This document shows, piece after piece, positions 45,047 through 55,234 of a stretch of DNA of 64,000 bases (within the stretch, counting starts at the first letter, position 1; the number at the start of each line of letters is the position of its first letter). The stretch is from contig OY987298.1 in the NCBI GenBank assembly GCA_963920635.1, forward strand, positions 111,094,035 through 111,158,034. The letters are read 5' to 3'. Origin of the DNA: Pseudeuparius sepicola (Eukaryota > Arthropoda > Insecta > Coleoptera > Anthribidae). Below the pieces are notes generated by a model. It had not been told where the DNA came from. It did no database searches and saw nothing but the letters and a program-made list of their open reading frames with translations. A program made the translations under genes and the position numbers.

Positions 45047-45106
45047 AGCGAAGTCTCTAAAAACATCTCAAATAATTTAAAGAATTTGAATTTTTGCTTG
45101 CTACTT

Positions 45107-45909
45107 CCCATATAGCATTTAATATTTTTTGAATATGCAAAATAAGTTCCTAATGTGCAAAAAATATTCCCCATATTTATAAAACATTGTTACAATATTT
45201 TACGAAATATGTTCAGTAACTCCATATACCCAAGATATTTGTTAATCGCAGATACAAATATAATATGTTAGATGAATGTACAAATGATGTATATGTTTGT
45301 TTTGAATAAGAAGGGATATTTCCACAATATCTTGTGTAACATATTCCTAACTTAGTGGTTCCATAAATATTTACAAATTGAACATTTAACTTAAGTACAT
45401 TATAGGCACGTTCACCTTAGGAACGTGCAATTTGGAATATTGCTGGAACATGCTAAATAATATATTCATACAGCAAATATGTTATGAATGTTCACAAACA
45501 GTACTTATTCCTACTCTTGTGATGTCACAGAGATTCTAGCTTACACTATTTTTAGATAATGTTTCCAAGTACCTCGATGGCTCAGTTGGTTAGAGCGTCA
45601 ACTTGTAAATCGATGGTCGTAGGTTCGAACCCAGGAACTGGTGTTGGCGGATTTTTTTTTATTTTATAATGTACACGTGAATATTAAATGGATATAATAG
45701 AACATTCATTGAATATTTGTGGAACGTGCATTCAATATATTTGTGAATGTTTATAATACGTGAAATAGTACCTTCAAAAGGCGAACACCTGAATGTTGCC
45801 TGAATGTTCAGATAATGTTTCTACAGTTTTTATGAATATTCCTACAATATGCATATTCTCTGAAAAAACATTATCAGAATATTCCGCCAATGTGATTTTG
45901 CTATGTGGG
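45107..45909 (+). repeat. TIR-like repeat with tRNA-Thr-like module, copy B (full length)
   Basis: This ~803-bp AT-rich element has ends CCCATATAGCA and the complement of CCCACATAGCA. Immediately outside are TTGCTTGCTACTT (45094-45106) and TTGTTTGCTATTA (45910-45922), a possible 13-bp imperfect direct repeat (10 of 13). Copy A at 1-809 is the inverted relative. Weak similarity to copy A may extend slightly left of 45107, so the left border is provisional. Confidence 0.6.
45573..45642 (+). other. tRNA-Thr(UGU)-like sequence, copy B
   Basis: The A box TGGCTCAGTTGG and a perfect B-box GGTTCGAACCC are present, with CTTGTAA at the anticodon loop. One base of the anticodon stem is missing and the acceptor stem does not pair, so it is not a functional tRNA. 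The conserved Pol III boxes suggest that transcription of the element matters. Confidence 0.55.
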
Positions 45910-45922
45910 TTGTTTGCTATTA

Positions 45923-46565
45923 CGGTTCTGATTTTTTTGCATTAGCTTCTTTTCTTGATCAGAAATATCCCCACCGTTCTTTTTGAACAATACCTTATCT
46001 TAATTATTTTTTAATCACATGTATATGGACGACTACTTATAATACTTGACTTGGTCCACTGGAAAAACGTGATTTTGATTTCTGTATCTGTTTCCCTGTT
46101 AAAGGTAACTTTGGTGTTTTGCGCTAATTTCGCAACACCCTGTATATACCAAACCTTAAAAAAATAGGAAGTTCTCTTGATTACAAACAACTTTTTATCG
46201 AACTTTTTTCCGTAGCTCCCCAACTTCTCGAGATTTAAGGCCATGCTATAAATATGTGGACCACCCTGTATGTTTATGGCGAAAATGAAGTGACAATTAA
46301 CTGGGAAATTCAAAAATTGAATAAAATATTGTTTCCGGAGGGAGTTTCAGACGAAATTAGAAAGTTGTAAGATCACCTGCGCATATCGGACAAGCGGTAT
46401 AATTAAAACTTGAAATTCTAGGTAAATGATAAAACCGTTGAGTGATCCTTGCCTCAACGATAAAACATATCCTTTTGTTCAATTTATATTTAAAAAATCT
46501 TATTCTAAAATAAAAATTAAGAGCGCTTTAGACGAAAAGCCATCTTAAATAGGACAGCCTGTGTA
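45923..46565. other. Unassigned intron DNA with Tc1/mariner end scraps
   Basis: Two AACACCCTGTA-type terminal motifs (near 46134 and 46262) are typical of mariner-related ends. The minus open frame at 46011-46313 spans one of them and has no protein-like match. Confidence 0.4.
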
Positions 46566-46946
46566 TTATCTTCTATTAGATAGTGTGGAAGATAAATAAT
46601 ATAAAATATTGCAACTTGGAAAAACATGCAAATTCATTGTTTTCGTATTCACTTCCGCGTCCTTTACTCCAATATTAATGATTAATAAAATATGAACCGC
46701 ATTATTCCGTAACAATTTCCTTTTTCCACTTTTGTAGATGTATTTTTCTTCAAAGTGGTTTTCACACACTACCCTTCCTTTTAGGTCTTTATTATCCATG
46801 TCTAATAAAAGCACATTTCCGCAATTTAATACCCATTCTTTCACACGCAATTTGTTTGCAACAGGAAAACGAATGCAAACAAATTTTCCATTCTTAATAT
46901 GCATATTACAAATAATGTAGGAGCATATATTTTTTGCTTGTTGCAT
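46566..46946 (-). CDS. THAP-domain protein or N-terminal exon (intact C2CH)
   Basis: Starting at the ATG at 46946, this 126-residue frame carries a THAP zinc finger. It has C-S-Y-I-I-C near the N-terminus, then KFVCIRFPVANKLRVKEWVL with the conserved F-P, NCGNVLLLDMDNKDLKGRVV, and CENHF giving the C-x2-H pair. KRKLLRNNAVHIL follows, equivalent to the usual AVPxLF end. All four zinc ligands are present, though the usual His of HxFP is Ile-Arg. Residues after position ~85 match nothing, so the true transcript may splice. It lies in the talin intron on the same strand. It could be a P-element/THAP transposase N-terminus or a host THAP gene; no catalytic domain follows nearby. Confidence 0.55.
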   Translation of the reverse strand: MQQAKNICSYIICNMHIKNGKFVCIRFPVANKLRVKEWVLNCGNVLLLDMDNKDLKGRVVCENHFEEKYIYKSGKRKLLRNNAVHILLIINIGVKDAEVNTKTMNLHVFPSCNILYYLSSTLSNRR

Positions 46947-46979
46947 CGCAGGGGAATCACTAAAACGTATCCTGAATAA

Positions 46980-47230
46980 ATAAAACAACTAGCCGGACTA
47001 GCCGCTCCACGCTAGACATCGAAGTGAATCCAAAGCCGGCGAAATGGGAAGCTCTGCGGTCCGCGCTATGCGCTCGATGTACACGTGAACACGACGAGAG
47101 GAGAACTGAAGAATCTCATCGCCGGCGACTGAGGCGCCATCTACACCACAATTTTCATTTGGGGCTCGAAATCGCCGCATTAAGAGGCGCCTCTTATTAT
47201 TCCTTTACTCAATTATTAAACATAGGATTA
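46980..47230. repeat. GC-richer dispersed repeat segment
   Basis: The segment contains GGCGCCTCTTATTATTCCTT near 47185, which is similar in reverse orientation to 40722-40760. It precedes the THAP ORF on the minus strand, so it could hold its promoter. Open frames on both strands are probably non-coding. Confidence 0.35.
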
Positions 47231-47779
47231 ATTTGATTTTTTGCTAATAAAAAATAGGTAGCATAAACAAAATTAGATTCCAAAGAGCATGTATCATAAT
47301 AAAACCCCATCTAAACAAAAAACTATTTTGTGGTTATCGAATTAATAGAAACATTTCATTTTTGTTTTTATTGCAGTACACATCCCATTACTGCCAAAGT
47401 CAATAAATATTTAAAAGTTTATCATTGACAAAACAAAATGACAAAATGTATAATATACCGAAGCAAGTGTCACCACCAACAACCTGACAATAAGGTCATT
47501 TTTATTGTTTGTTCTGTCGGAGACCTAAAATCTCTGGTCTAGCTTTTTGTTAACTTTAAAAAGTCTGTCTGGGATATACAAAAAAAAAGTTAACTTTGTT
47601 TTTATTCAATTGATTTAATTCTTGTATTGTTTTTATTCACCTTATTTCTTTTGTTAATTTCTCGACACCAAAATTAATATAATTAAAACCATAGTTACCA
47701 GTTTGTAAGTGCGAAACTACCTGGTTGCACGTTTAGTATCGGTTAGGGGAGGGTGGACAGAGACACACCTTCAACTCAC

Positions 47780-47989
47780 CGCATTGAGTCCGCCTCTTGC
47801 GCGGAACTAATATACCCGTCCGTGTCGTCGCCGGATGTGTCGTATCCTTTGAACCGGTACTTGGCCTGTCGGATGGCGTTCAGTCTGTTCCGGGCTTCTT
47901 CCAGCTCCCTTTCGATCCTGTGCACTTCAGAGCGAGCATCGATTTCCTGGGCAATGCCGCCAACCATCTTGCGATTTAGTACGAGGTAT
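47780..47989 (-). CDS. rhea: Talin, dimerisation-helix exon
   Basis: The exon begins after TTCGCAG. Its first base A completes the AG left by the exon at 59241 to give Arg, then it reads YLVLNRKMVGGIAQEIDARS and EVHRIERELEEARNRLNAIR followed by QAKYRF. This is the talin C-terminal signature: K-M-V-G-G-I-A-Q starts the last helices, and R-E-L-E-E-A-R-x-x-L-x-x-I-R-Q is the dimerisation helix that completes the actin-binding site. Vertebrate talin ends a few residues later, but here an acidic linker (GYDTSGDDTDGYISS) continues to a GTGAGT donor at 47779, leaving CG for the tail exon at 39316. Confidence 0.93.
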
Positions 47990-49357
47990 CTGCGAAAAAA
48001 AATCAAAATCCACATCTAATTGAGGTCATAATTTCTATTCGATTTTTAATTTGTGATTAATGTCGTGTCTTCATAATATTCATAATTTATTAAATCGAAC
48101 ACCGAATTATCTACCCAAAATGTGTGATCAAGACACAGAATTTATATGGAAATAGACCATTACTGCATAAACTCTCCTTGAGCCCCCAGACTATCAGTCA
48201 TTAATTGCAGTGAAAAGAGATATCGATACTTTTGGCATTGTTGTTAATAGCTTCACTTCCCTGTCACTTTAACTTAATTAATTAATTAATAATTAATAAC
48301 TATTTCACTATTCTTGTTAAATATATTTGCCATGCTAGATATATTCAGCGTACTTAATAAATAGGTTTAGGTTACACATGAACAGGTGATAGAAAACCAT
48401 AAAATCTGGCTATTTTGTGGTTTAACTTTTTACCCACAGCCACCTCATTTTCGACATTTCCAACTCTTAAAGATATTCAAATGAAATTTGGTATACGGTA
48501 TAGGCAAGCTTTTAAATTCAACAAAGTATATGTGATATCACAAGTGCAGAAATGTTTGAACGGCCCAATCACATTGCATTGGTGGATTCTATAACATATT
48601 TGTCCTGATTTTGAAAACCGCCCTATGCATTGATCAAGTACCCATTACAAAATGTGATAACGTATGCTAAGAATCTAGCAGATCTTGCCAGATGACAGAA
48701 ATCTGAAAGTCCCAACTTTACATCAGATAAATGTTAAATTAGAGGAAATTATTCGAAAAGGTTCCTTCTAATTTATTATTATGAATTTAATCTTCATCTG
48801 GAAACACCCTGCATATTCTATCCATATAATGCTTCTTTTAATATCAACTAAAACTAATTGTTTAAATAGGTTCAATTGAAAATTCCCCTTTTAAAAATAT
48901 GCTATTATACTTCACAACATCCGATTTATTGGCAAGTGTCTGGATGTGGTTCAGAGTCAACTGGATCAGCACAAGAACTATGTTTTTATGTATATCAGAA
49001 CGTTGGAAAAGTGAGCAGCAGTTAGTGCAGCACTCATGGAGGTGTGGCCATATGGTGTAAAAATACGGCACTGTCGCATTGATAAAGGCCTGCCAGCTGG
49101 CGACGCAAACCGTTACTACGTCATCACAGGGAGGTAGCTTTTTGTAGTTGTCTACGTTTACTTGTCTGGCGATTTTCCTTCTTTAAAGAACGTTTGTTGT
49201 ATTTATTGTGTATTGGACTGTGTTTATTTAGTAATATAGCACGTGAAGTTTTATTAATAAGGTGGTAAAACAGCAGTGGTTCAGAATAAAGTGAATAAAA
49301 TTCAATTTTAGTTTATAGATTTTAGGTTGTGCCTATAGTTTCGGACTTATTTAAATC
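47990..49357. other. Talin intron, unassigned
   Basis: This is the acceptor side of the ~11.3-kb intron (47990-59240). It is AT-rich, with an ATTAATTAATTAATAATTAAT low-complexity run near 48275. No exon or element was recognised, apart from a motif resembling an AACACCCTGCA element end near 48800. Confidence 0.45.
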
Positions 49358-49462
49358 ATGCAGTGGACGTGTTCTGTTCCCAACTGTAAGGGAAACTACA
49401 AAGGCGGTCCTAAAGTGCCTGTTTTTTCCTCCCTAAAGACCTCATTTTACAATTTTACGTGA
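49358..49462 (+). pseudogene. THAP-domain N-terminal remnant
   Basis: The ATG at 49358 opens MQWTCSVPNCKGNYKGGPKV followed by PVFS, a typical THAP start with a C-x4-C pair. The expected F-P-K-D block appears one frame over (LPKDL), and the frame ends at 49462. It is probably a P-superfamily scrap, lying just upstream of, and in the same orientation as, a LINE remnant. Confidence 0.6.
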
Positions 49463-49699
49463 TTAAACGTAACCACTTTGAAATCAGGAAGTTTTGTGGT
49501 TTTATTAATTTGAATTTAGTTGTATCTAGGCACGCAAATAAGAAATAATTGGCATTTACAAAAATTTTACCAGTAGATATCTAAATGCACCAAAAGCCCT
49601 TGAAAATGTGACTTTCACTCTCGTAGATTATTATCCGTGTTGTAAAACCATATGTAAACCATCATTTTAAAGTGTTTTTTTTTACCAAATTTACCAAGC

Positions 49700-51480
49700 T
49701 GGCATATTGAAATTTGAACTTGGCGCCTTAGGCCACCTCCCTTGGATGACTCATCGCTTTCAGCTGCCTGGCCTTGTCATTGCGACGGTGCCGAAAAATA
49801 ACTTACAATGGAGACAACGAAAATACTTGGTGGAGATTTCTCATTTATTTTTATTGGAATGTGCGGCCATTGAAGCTAAGATTAGTAATTGTAATGTGTT
49901 AGTTTTATGTATCGTCCTCCTGATGCAAATTTTAATGTATTCATAAAGTGGAATTATTGTTGCTTGGTAAGTTAAATCTTGAGCTTGTTTTTCTTGCAGG
50001 TGACTTTAACCTTGAATTAAAAAGTAGGAAATAAAGAAACAATAATGTTTTTGTTGCTTCTGGGTTCGGTTGGTATGCTCCCCACAATTGGGCAGGTTAC
50101 GATGTTCGGAGGTAGATGGGGAAGTTGCATTGATAATGTGTTCACAAACTGTTCTGAGTGGATGTCTGAACTTATTGACATGGGTGTATCAGACCACATG
50201 GCACAGATTTTAACCTTTGAAGTTGGATTATCTAATGGGGAGGGTAGTTTTGCAAATTTTTTTCTGATTGCAGTTTAAATTGAGGTTGTCTGAACAGGAC
50301 TGGCAATGTATGTGTGCCCATGGAAGGATGTCAATGCACAATGGTATTCTTTTATGGGTATAGTGGTGTTTGTTTCTGAGGCGAGTTTTCCACTTAAGAA
50401 AGTAAAGGTTGGTTGTAGTAAAAATGTAAACATTATGATTATGACGAAGTTCTGCAATGTAAGCAATTACTTGACATAATGAGGGAGTTTAGCAATAAAA
50501 GTGTGCTTGGGAGATTGTAAATACTTTTAGGGGTAATCAGCCAAGAAATAGTGGTCAATAATGTTTTCTTTGAGGAGGCTGCTCGAAAGGTTTTGGGAAA
50601 TAGAGTGACACAGCAATTTTTTAGAGATTGTCCTGAAATAATTAATTCAATGTAAGCAGAGCCTATTACCAGATGAGAAATCCTTGCAATGCTGTGAAAC
50701 CTTAAAAACACAATAAGTACAGGGTATGATGATGTGCCCACCTCTTTGTTGAAGTATTGTAGCATGGTCTGTTTCCGGACTTATTAAAGATAGCTTTAGT
50801 TAAACCATTATTTAAAAGAAGAGATGATTTGTTAGTTGAGAGCTATAGACCCATAAGTTTGTTGCCATCTTTTTCAAAGGTTTTTGAAAAATGATGTGTA
50901 TTTCGCTGTGTAGTTTCTTTGACTCGCAAAATCTACTGCATTGTTTTCAGCATGGAGATGTAAAGGGCAGATCTATTGAAACCGCGATATTTAAACTTTT
51001 GGAGCATATTATGTTCTATGGACTGGAGAACAAAATTGTCGTAACTTTTTTGGATTTGTCATTCTACTACAAAAACTGCAGCGTTATGGTGTTAGAGGCA
51101 AGGCTTATGACTGGATAAAGTCATATTTGTCAAATAGATTTCAGAAAGTGGAAGTGGTGCGTAATAATCATAAATATAGGTCGGATGTACTGCGTATCAC
51201 ACTTGGTGTACCACAGGGGAGTATCATGGGAGCACTATTGTTTCTTGTTTGCCTAAATGACTTGTCGGGTAGTTTGTCACTTGGACAATGTTCGATTATC
51301 AACTATTCTGACAAACACAAATCCGACATCAGCAGCGGGTGATGTGCCCGAACTGATATCAGTGACAACATTAAGAAGGTGCTTAAAGATTTGGATGACT
51401 GGTTTCTTAAAAATAATTACTGAATACAAACAAAACCATTTTTATTAACTTTAAAATTGATGTGTCACTTAACGAATGCT
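49700..51480 (+). pseudogene. Non-LTR retrotransposon ORF2 remnant (CR1/Jockey group)
   Basis: Several frames together show a LINE ORF2. The endonuclease part is near 49825-49965 (VEISHLF, then in the next frame YRPPDANFNVFIK), with AGDFNLELK at about 49998 and RWGSCIDNVFTNCSEWMSEL plus GVSDHMAQILTFE at 50115-50225. The reverse transcriptase follows with LVKPLFKRR...ESYRPISLLPSFSKVFE (50795-50895), SIETAIFKLLEHI and VVTFLDLS (50965-51060), and SYLSNRFQKVEVV with TLGVPQGSIMGALLF (51120-51245). The usual YADD box is damaged (YSDK). Multiple stops and frameshifts show it is long dead. A 3' scrap lies at 52365-52480. Confidence 0.85.
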
Positions 51481-51490
51481 ATATTGAAAA

Positions 51491-52260
51491 CCTGTACAGA
51501 GCGCTGCTTCAAGTGATCGCCACTGGCGCTACACGATGAAAAAAACGTACCGGGTTTTTGTTTCTTTCGCTGAAGGTACTGATGGGCGTGTTGTTGCTTT
51601 ACGAACTAAATTGTCATAAAAATGAAAGTTTCCTCAGATATGGTTAAATGTTAGAAACACCATTGCTGCAATTGTTGCAGAATCTTTTATAAAATAAATA
51701 AAAACATGCAAATGTGTCTGTTAACAACGAATTTAATATAAAAATAAAATGTTTGTTTGTTATGTCCCTTTAATTTGACAAGCTTACAAGGCATATTTGC
51801 ATACATTATTTTCTTAAGAGCGAATCTAAAAAGCAAGCAAGAGAATTTTGGTACCTTTTGGTTCCATTAAATTTTTCAGTTACTTCTTTATATAGTAGAC
51901 CATTGGTTCTTTTTGGGACTTTAAACAAATTTTCTATTTTACTCTTCCAAAATATAACATCTAGAATTCTTGTTTCTTCAACTGCTTGAATAACTCATCC
52001 CATAATTTCAAAATAGTATTTCATCTTGTGCAATTCACAGAATGGCCTGTGTATACGATTTTCTCCATATGTAGGGAAATGACATATGTTTTCACAAACA
52101 AATCTACTTACCAAAACTATATTAATATGACAAAACTTCGAAATATTGACCGTCAAGAGAATTTGTTACCGTAAAAAGAACATAAATGGTCGCCAATTTT
52201 TTTATCGAGTAGCGCCACTCCAGTTCATGAAATATGACATTATGCTCGGATGTTTACTAT
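51491..52260 (+). mobile_element. Relative of the 10029-10863 TIR element, inside LINE debris
   Basis: This matches the 10029-10863 element in reverse orientation across most of its length (GATCGCCACTGGCGCTACAC, AAAAACATGCAAATRTGTCT, TTGTTTGTTATGTCCCT, AAAAAGCAAGCAAGAG blocks). The outermost ~25 bp of both ends are missing or altered, so no duplication can be recognised. It separates two parts of a LINE. Confidence 0.6.
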
Positions 52261-52364
52261 ACAGGGTGAGTCTGAAATAACTGGCATCCTTTTTTTGGGT
52301 AAGAGAGATGGTCATTCTGAACAACTTTTCTTTTCCTATCTCCGAAATTTTTCTTTGACAACTT

Positions 52365-52480
52365 TCAGTCTGTACTGAGTTTTGGAATTGTTTTCTGGGG
52401 CACTGCGGTGGGAGTTGATAAGATTTTTAGAATCAGGGGAGATGCATGTAAAAGTTTTTATGAGGAATATTTTTTCAATA
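52365..52480 (+). pseudogene. LINE ORF2 3' fragment
   Basis: The frame FQSVLSFGIVFWGTAVGVDK followed by IFRIRG matches the conserved stretch downstream of the reverse transcriptase in CR1/Jockey-group LINEs (YG-I-I-x-W-G). It is probably part of the same element as 49700-51480. Confidence 0.6.
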
Positions 52481-52522
52481 AAATCAAAAATTTAAAACTC
52501 TATCTGCGACATACTCTATAGG

Positions 52523-52855
52523 AAATAAATTAAAAGTAAAAAAATATTTTTAAAAAAAGCTTTTATTTAAATGCGCTAAAAAGAATAAAATAATCTTTTC
52601 TTTTAAAACTTTTACTATCAACTTATAACGTCATTCCACAATTTATATGATATAAAAGCTTGTCGCGAGATTTAAGTAGTGGTATTTACTTAGTTTGAAA
52701 ACTTAAATCTCGCGACAAGCTTTTATATCATATAAATTGTGGAATGACGTTATAAGTTGATAGTAAAAGTTTTAAAAGAAAAGATTATTTTATTCTTTTT
52801 AGCGCATTTAAATAAAAGCTGTTTTTAAAAATATTTTTTTACTTTTAATTTATTT
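52523..52855. repeat. 333-bp near-perfect hairpin (155-bp arms, 23-bp loop)
   Basis: Positions 52523-52677 and 52701-52855 are reverse complements with about one or two differences. The inner arms meet at CGCGAGATTTAAGT and ACTTAAATCTCGCG. No target duplication is obvious. Such a hairpin is very unstable in replication, so near-identity suggests recent origin. It lies between a LINE end and a helicase scrap. Confidence 0.85.
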
Positions 52856-52856
52856 T

Positions 52857-53056
52857 GTAATTTTTAGTTTGGCCAGGTGTCTGAGTCTATTCATCTCAGT
52901 TAACGCATCATTGTTGCAAGGTCGTTTGCCGGTTAGTTTAGAACAGTCTAGCTCTTCAATGAGGAGACCTTCTAATGATCTAACCCTACTTAAGGCCACG
53001 TATGCTTGACCAGGCGCGAAGAGCTTGGAGCCTAAATATACAACGAGACAGGTTGC
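52857..53056 (-). pseudogene. Pif1-like helicase C-terminal fragment (Helitron-type)
   Basis: The minus-strand frame reads VVYLGSKLFAPGQAYVALSR followed by VRSLEGLLIEELDCSKLTGK and ALTEMNRL. The G-Q-x-Y-V-A-L-S-R-V block is helicase motif VI of Pif1/RecD-type enzymes, as carried by Helitrons. Only the last ~65 codons remain. It is preceded (on its own strand) by a tandem repeat, so the rest was lost or replaced. Confidence 0.8.
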
Positions 53057-53105
53057 AGACCAATGCTGTTGACGCCTATCTCACCAAACTACACAAGTTA
53101 AAGTT

Positions 53106-53593
53106 AACTAGTCCGCCATCTTGGGTGTTCCGCCATGTTGGATTTAGAATGACGTCACACATATAATCATGCATTGTCATCCAAATTAAACGTGTGTACA
53201 AAATTTTAGCTCGATCGGTTGAAATTTAACTAGTCCGCCATCTTGAGTGTTCCGCCATGTTGGATTTAGAATGACGTCACACATATAATCATGCATTGTC
53301 ATCCAAATTAAACGTGTGTACAAAATTTCAGCTCGATCGGTTGAAATTTAACTAGTCCGCCATCTTGAGTGTTCCGCCATGTTGGATTTAGAATGACGTC
53401 ACACATATAATCATGCATTGTCATCCAAATTAAACGTGTGTACAAAATTTCAGCTCGATCGGTTGAAATTTAACTAGTCCGCCATCTTGGGTGATCCGCC
53501 ATGTTGGATTTAGAATGACGTCACACATATAATCATGCATTGTCATCCAAATTAAACGTGTGTACAAAATTTCAGCTCGATCGGTTGAAGATA
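53106..53593. repeat. Tandem array, four copies of a 122-bp unit
   Basis: Unit starts AACTAGTCCGCCATCTTG at 53106, 53228, 53350 and 53472. Each unit contains ATGACGTCACACATATAATC and ends AGCTCGATCGGTTGAAATTT. The copies differ by only a few bases. Similar CCGCCATCTTG/GATCGGTT motifs are familiar from insect Helitron-type repeats, which fits the neighbouring helicase scrap. Confidence 0.9.
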
Positions 53594-53633
53594 TCTGCTT
53601 CAAAATTGAGTTGCAAGATTCCACCCGAACAAA

Positions 53634-53664
<31 letters not shown>

Positions 53665-53667
53665 CAT
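53634..53667. repeat. (ACAT)n microsatellite
   Basis: About eight perfect tetranucleotide repeats directly follow the 122-bp array, then a GCAAGTTAAATAAAAGC motif. Confidence 0.9.
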
Positions 53668-53699
53668 TGCAAGTTAAATAAAAGCTTTTAAAATACAGT

Positions 53700-54885
53700 A
53701 TGTTCATTAAACGGCAAAGTGAGAAAACCAGGTTTAGAGTTTTTCCTGGCTCTAATGCTGTAGTTATATGTAATTAGCTTTAGTGTGAAATAGAATTGAG
53801 TAAGTTACTTTATCGAAATGTAGAGTTTTTTCCTTAAATTCCACCTGTCGCTAATTACCTTAAAAATTTTGTTTCATTTATTCTAATTTTGATTTACCGT
53901 GTATTTTGTTTGTAATTGTGCTTGCTTTATTACTTTTTTTTTGCAATATATCATTTTATAAATAGTTACTGAAAATCTGTAGGCATTGTATTTTTGCGAA
54001 GGACAGGTTGTTGACATTATTGTTTATAATATGGTATCAAATTTTGTAACTCGAGTCGGGATTTCGTTTACTGATAGGATGAAACTTGACTTTAGGTGTT
54101 TTCTGCTAGTAAAAATTGAAAACGTAATCTGTGGGCAGAAATGTAAAAACAGGAAATATTCACTGCCGAAAAAGAAAACATTTACATTGTCACATTGACA
54201 CGTCATTCCAAAATATTTCTGTCTGACCAAGGCGCTGCTCCAAGAAGCTGATTGTATTAAAATACTAAAATGAAAATAGTTCAGATGAAGTTATAAAGTA
54301 TTAATTAAAACGGGGCTTGTTCGCCCCGGTCACAGACCACAAAAAAATCAGTCTACTTACCTATTTATTGTCAGAAAAAATAATGGGATAAATTTATTGG
54401 TTGTACGAGAGCTCTGTACACACTAGGGAGTACTGATTTGCTTGTGGACATACTAGAAATACCTATATTATGTATAAAGAGCCTATATAATCAAGGGTAT
54501 CTGTTTTGTTATTGGATGGGGGGAGCTAATAGTTAATAATAAATAAATGGTAATATACAGAAAAATATATATTATAGAGCACGATTATGATTAGTTTATT
54601 TTGTTATTTGTTTTCTAGTAGAGATAGGTACACGCGCGGCCCTTGAAATAGTTCCAATACGTGCGATCGCAAAGGAGTTTAACTGACAACGTTGCAATTA
54701 GCCCTCCCTCTCTCTCGGTAATTCTCGATAACCCCTTTTGAGAAACGGAACGGCTGTCGAATCGCAACGAAACAGACAGAAAATCCTCTGACACCACTCT
54801 TGTAAATTGCGTGTTTTTTCTTATTTCTAGATTTTACGGGGATCCGGGAAGCATCGGAACCTCACCTGAAGACTATGGGGAAGCT
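53700..54885. other. Unassigned intron DNA
   Basis: Nothing coding is recognised in this stretch. A GC-richer patch near 54630-54800 holds a 60-codon minus open frame without family features. Confidence 0.4.
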
Positions 54886-54889
54886 TTAA

Positions 54890-55230
54890 GGCTCAATGTA
54901 CAGCACGTATGTGGTGATTCAAAATTTTGACCCATAAAATGGCTTTTTTCGATCTGTAGCGAGTAACACGCATAAATTAAAACTTTTGGTCAATACAAAT
55001 TTTAATCTAAGTAATTACTCACATTTTGAGACAAAAATTATAAATGCTAATAACGGCCATTGTGATAAATATTTTTAAATAATTTTTGTCTCAAAATGTG
55101 AGTAATTACTTGGATTAAAATTTGTATTGACCAAAAGTTTTAATTTATGCGTGTTACTCGCTACAGATCGAAAAAAGCCATTTTATGGGTCAAAATTTTG
55201 AATCACCACGCACGTGCTGTATATTGAGTC
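54890..55230. mobile_element. 341-bp foldback element flanked by TTAA
   Basis: The inverted arms of ~150 bp begin GGCTCAATGTACAGCACGT and GACTCAATATACAGCACGT (other strand). They are flanked by TTAA at 54886-54889 and 55231-55234, pointing to piggyBac or Kolobok mobilisation. The arms are highly similar and the loop is ~30-35 bp. No coding sequence is present. Confidence 0.78.
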
Positions 55231-55234
55231 TTAA

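Noticed and set aside
45573..45642. Functional tRNA-Thr gene
   Set aside because: The acceptor stem does not pair, the anticodon stem is short by one base, and the sequence is part of a dispersed repeat.
53430..53624. 64-codon minus frame in the 122-bp repeats
   Set aside because: It is translated tandem repeat, without codon bias or family features.
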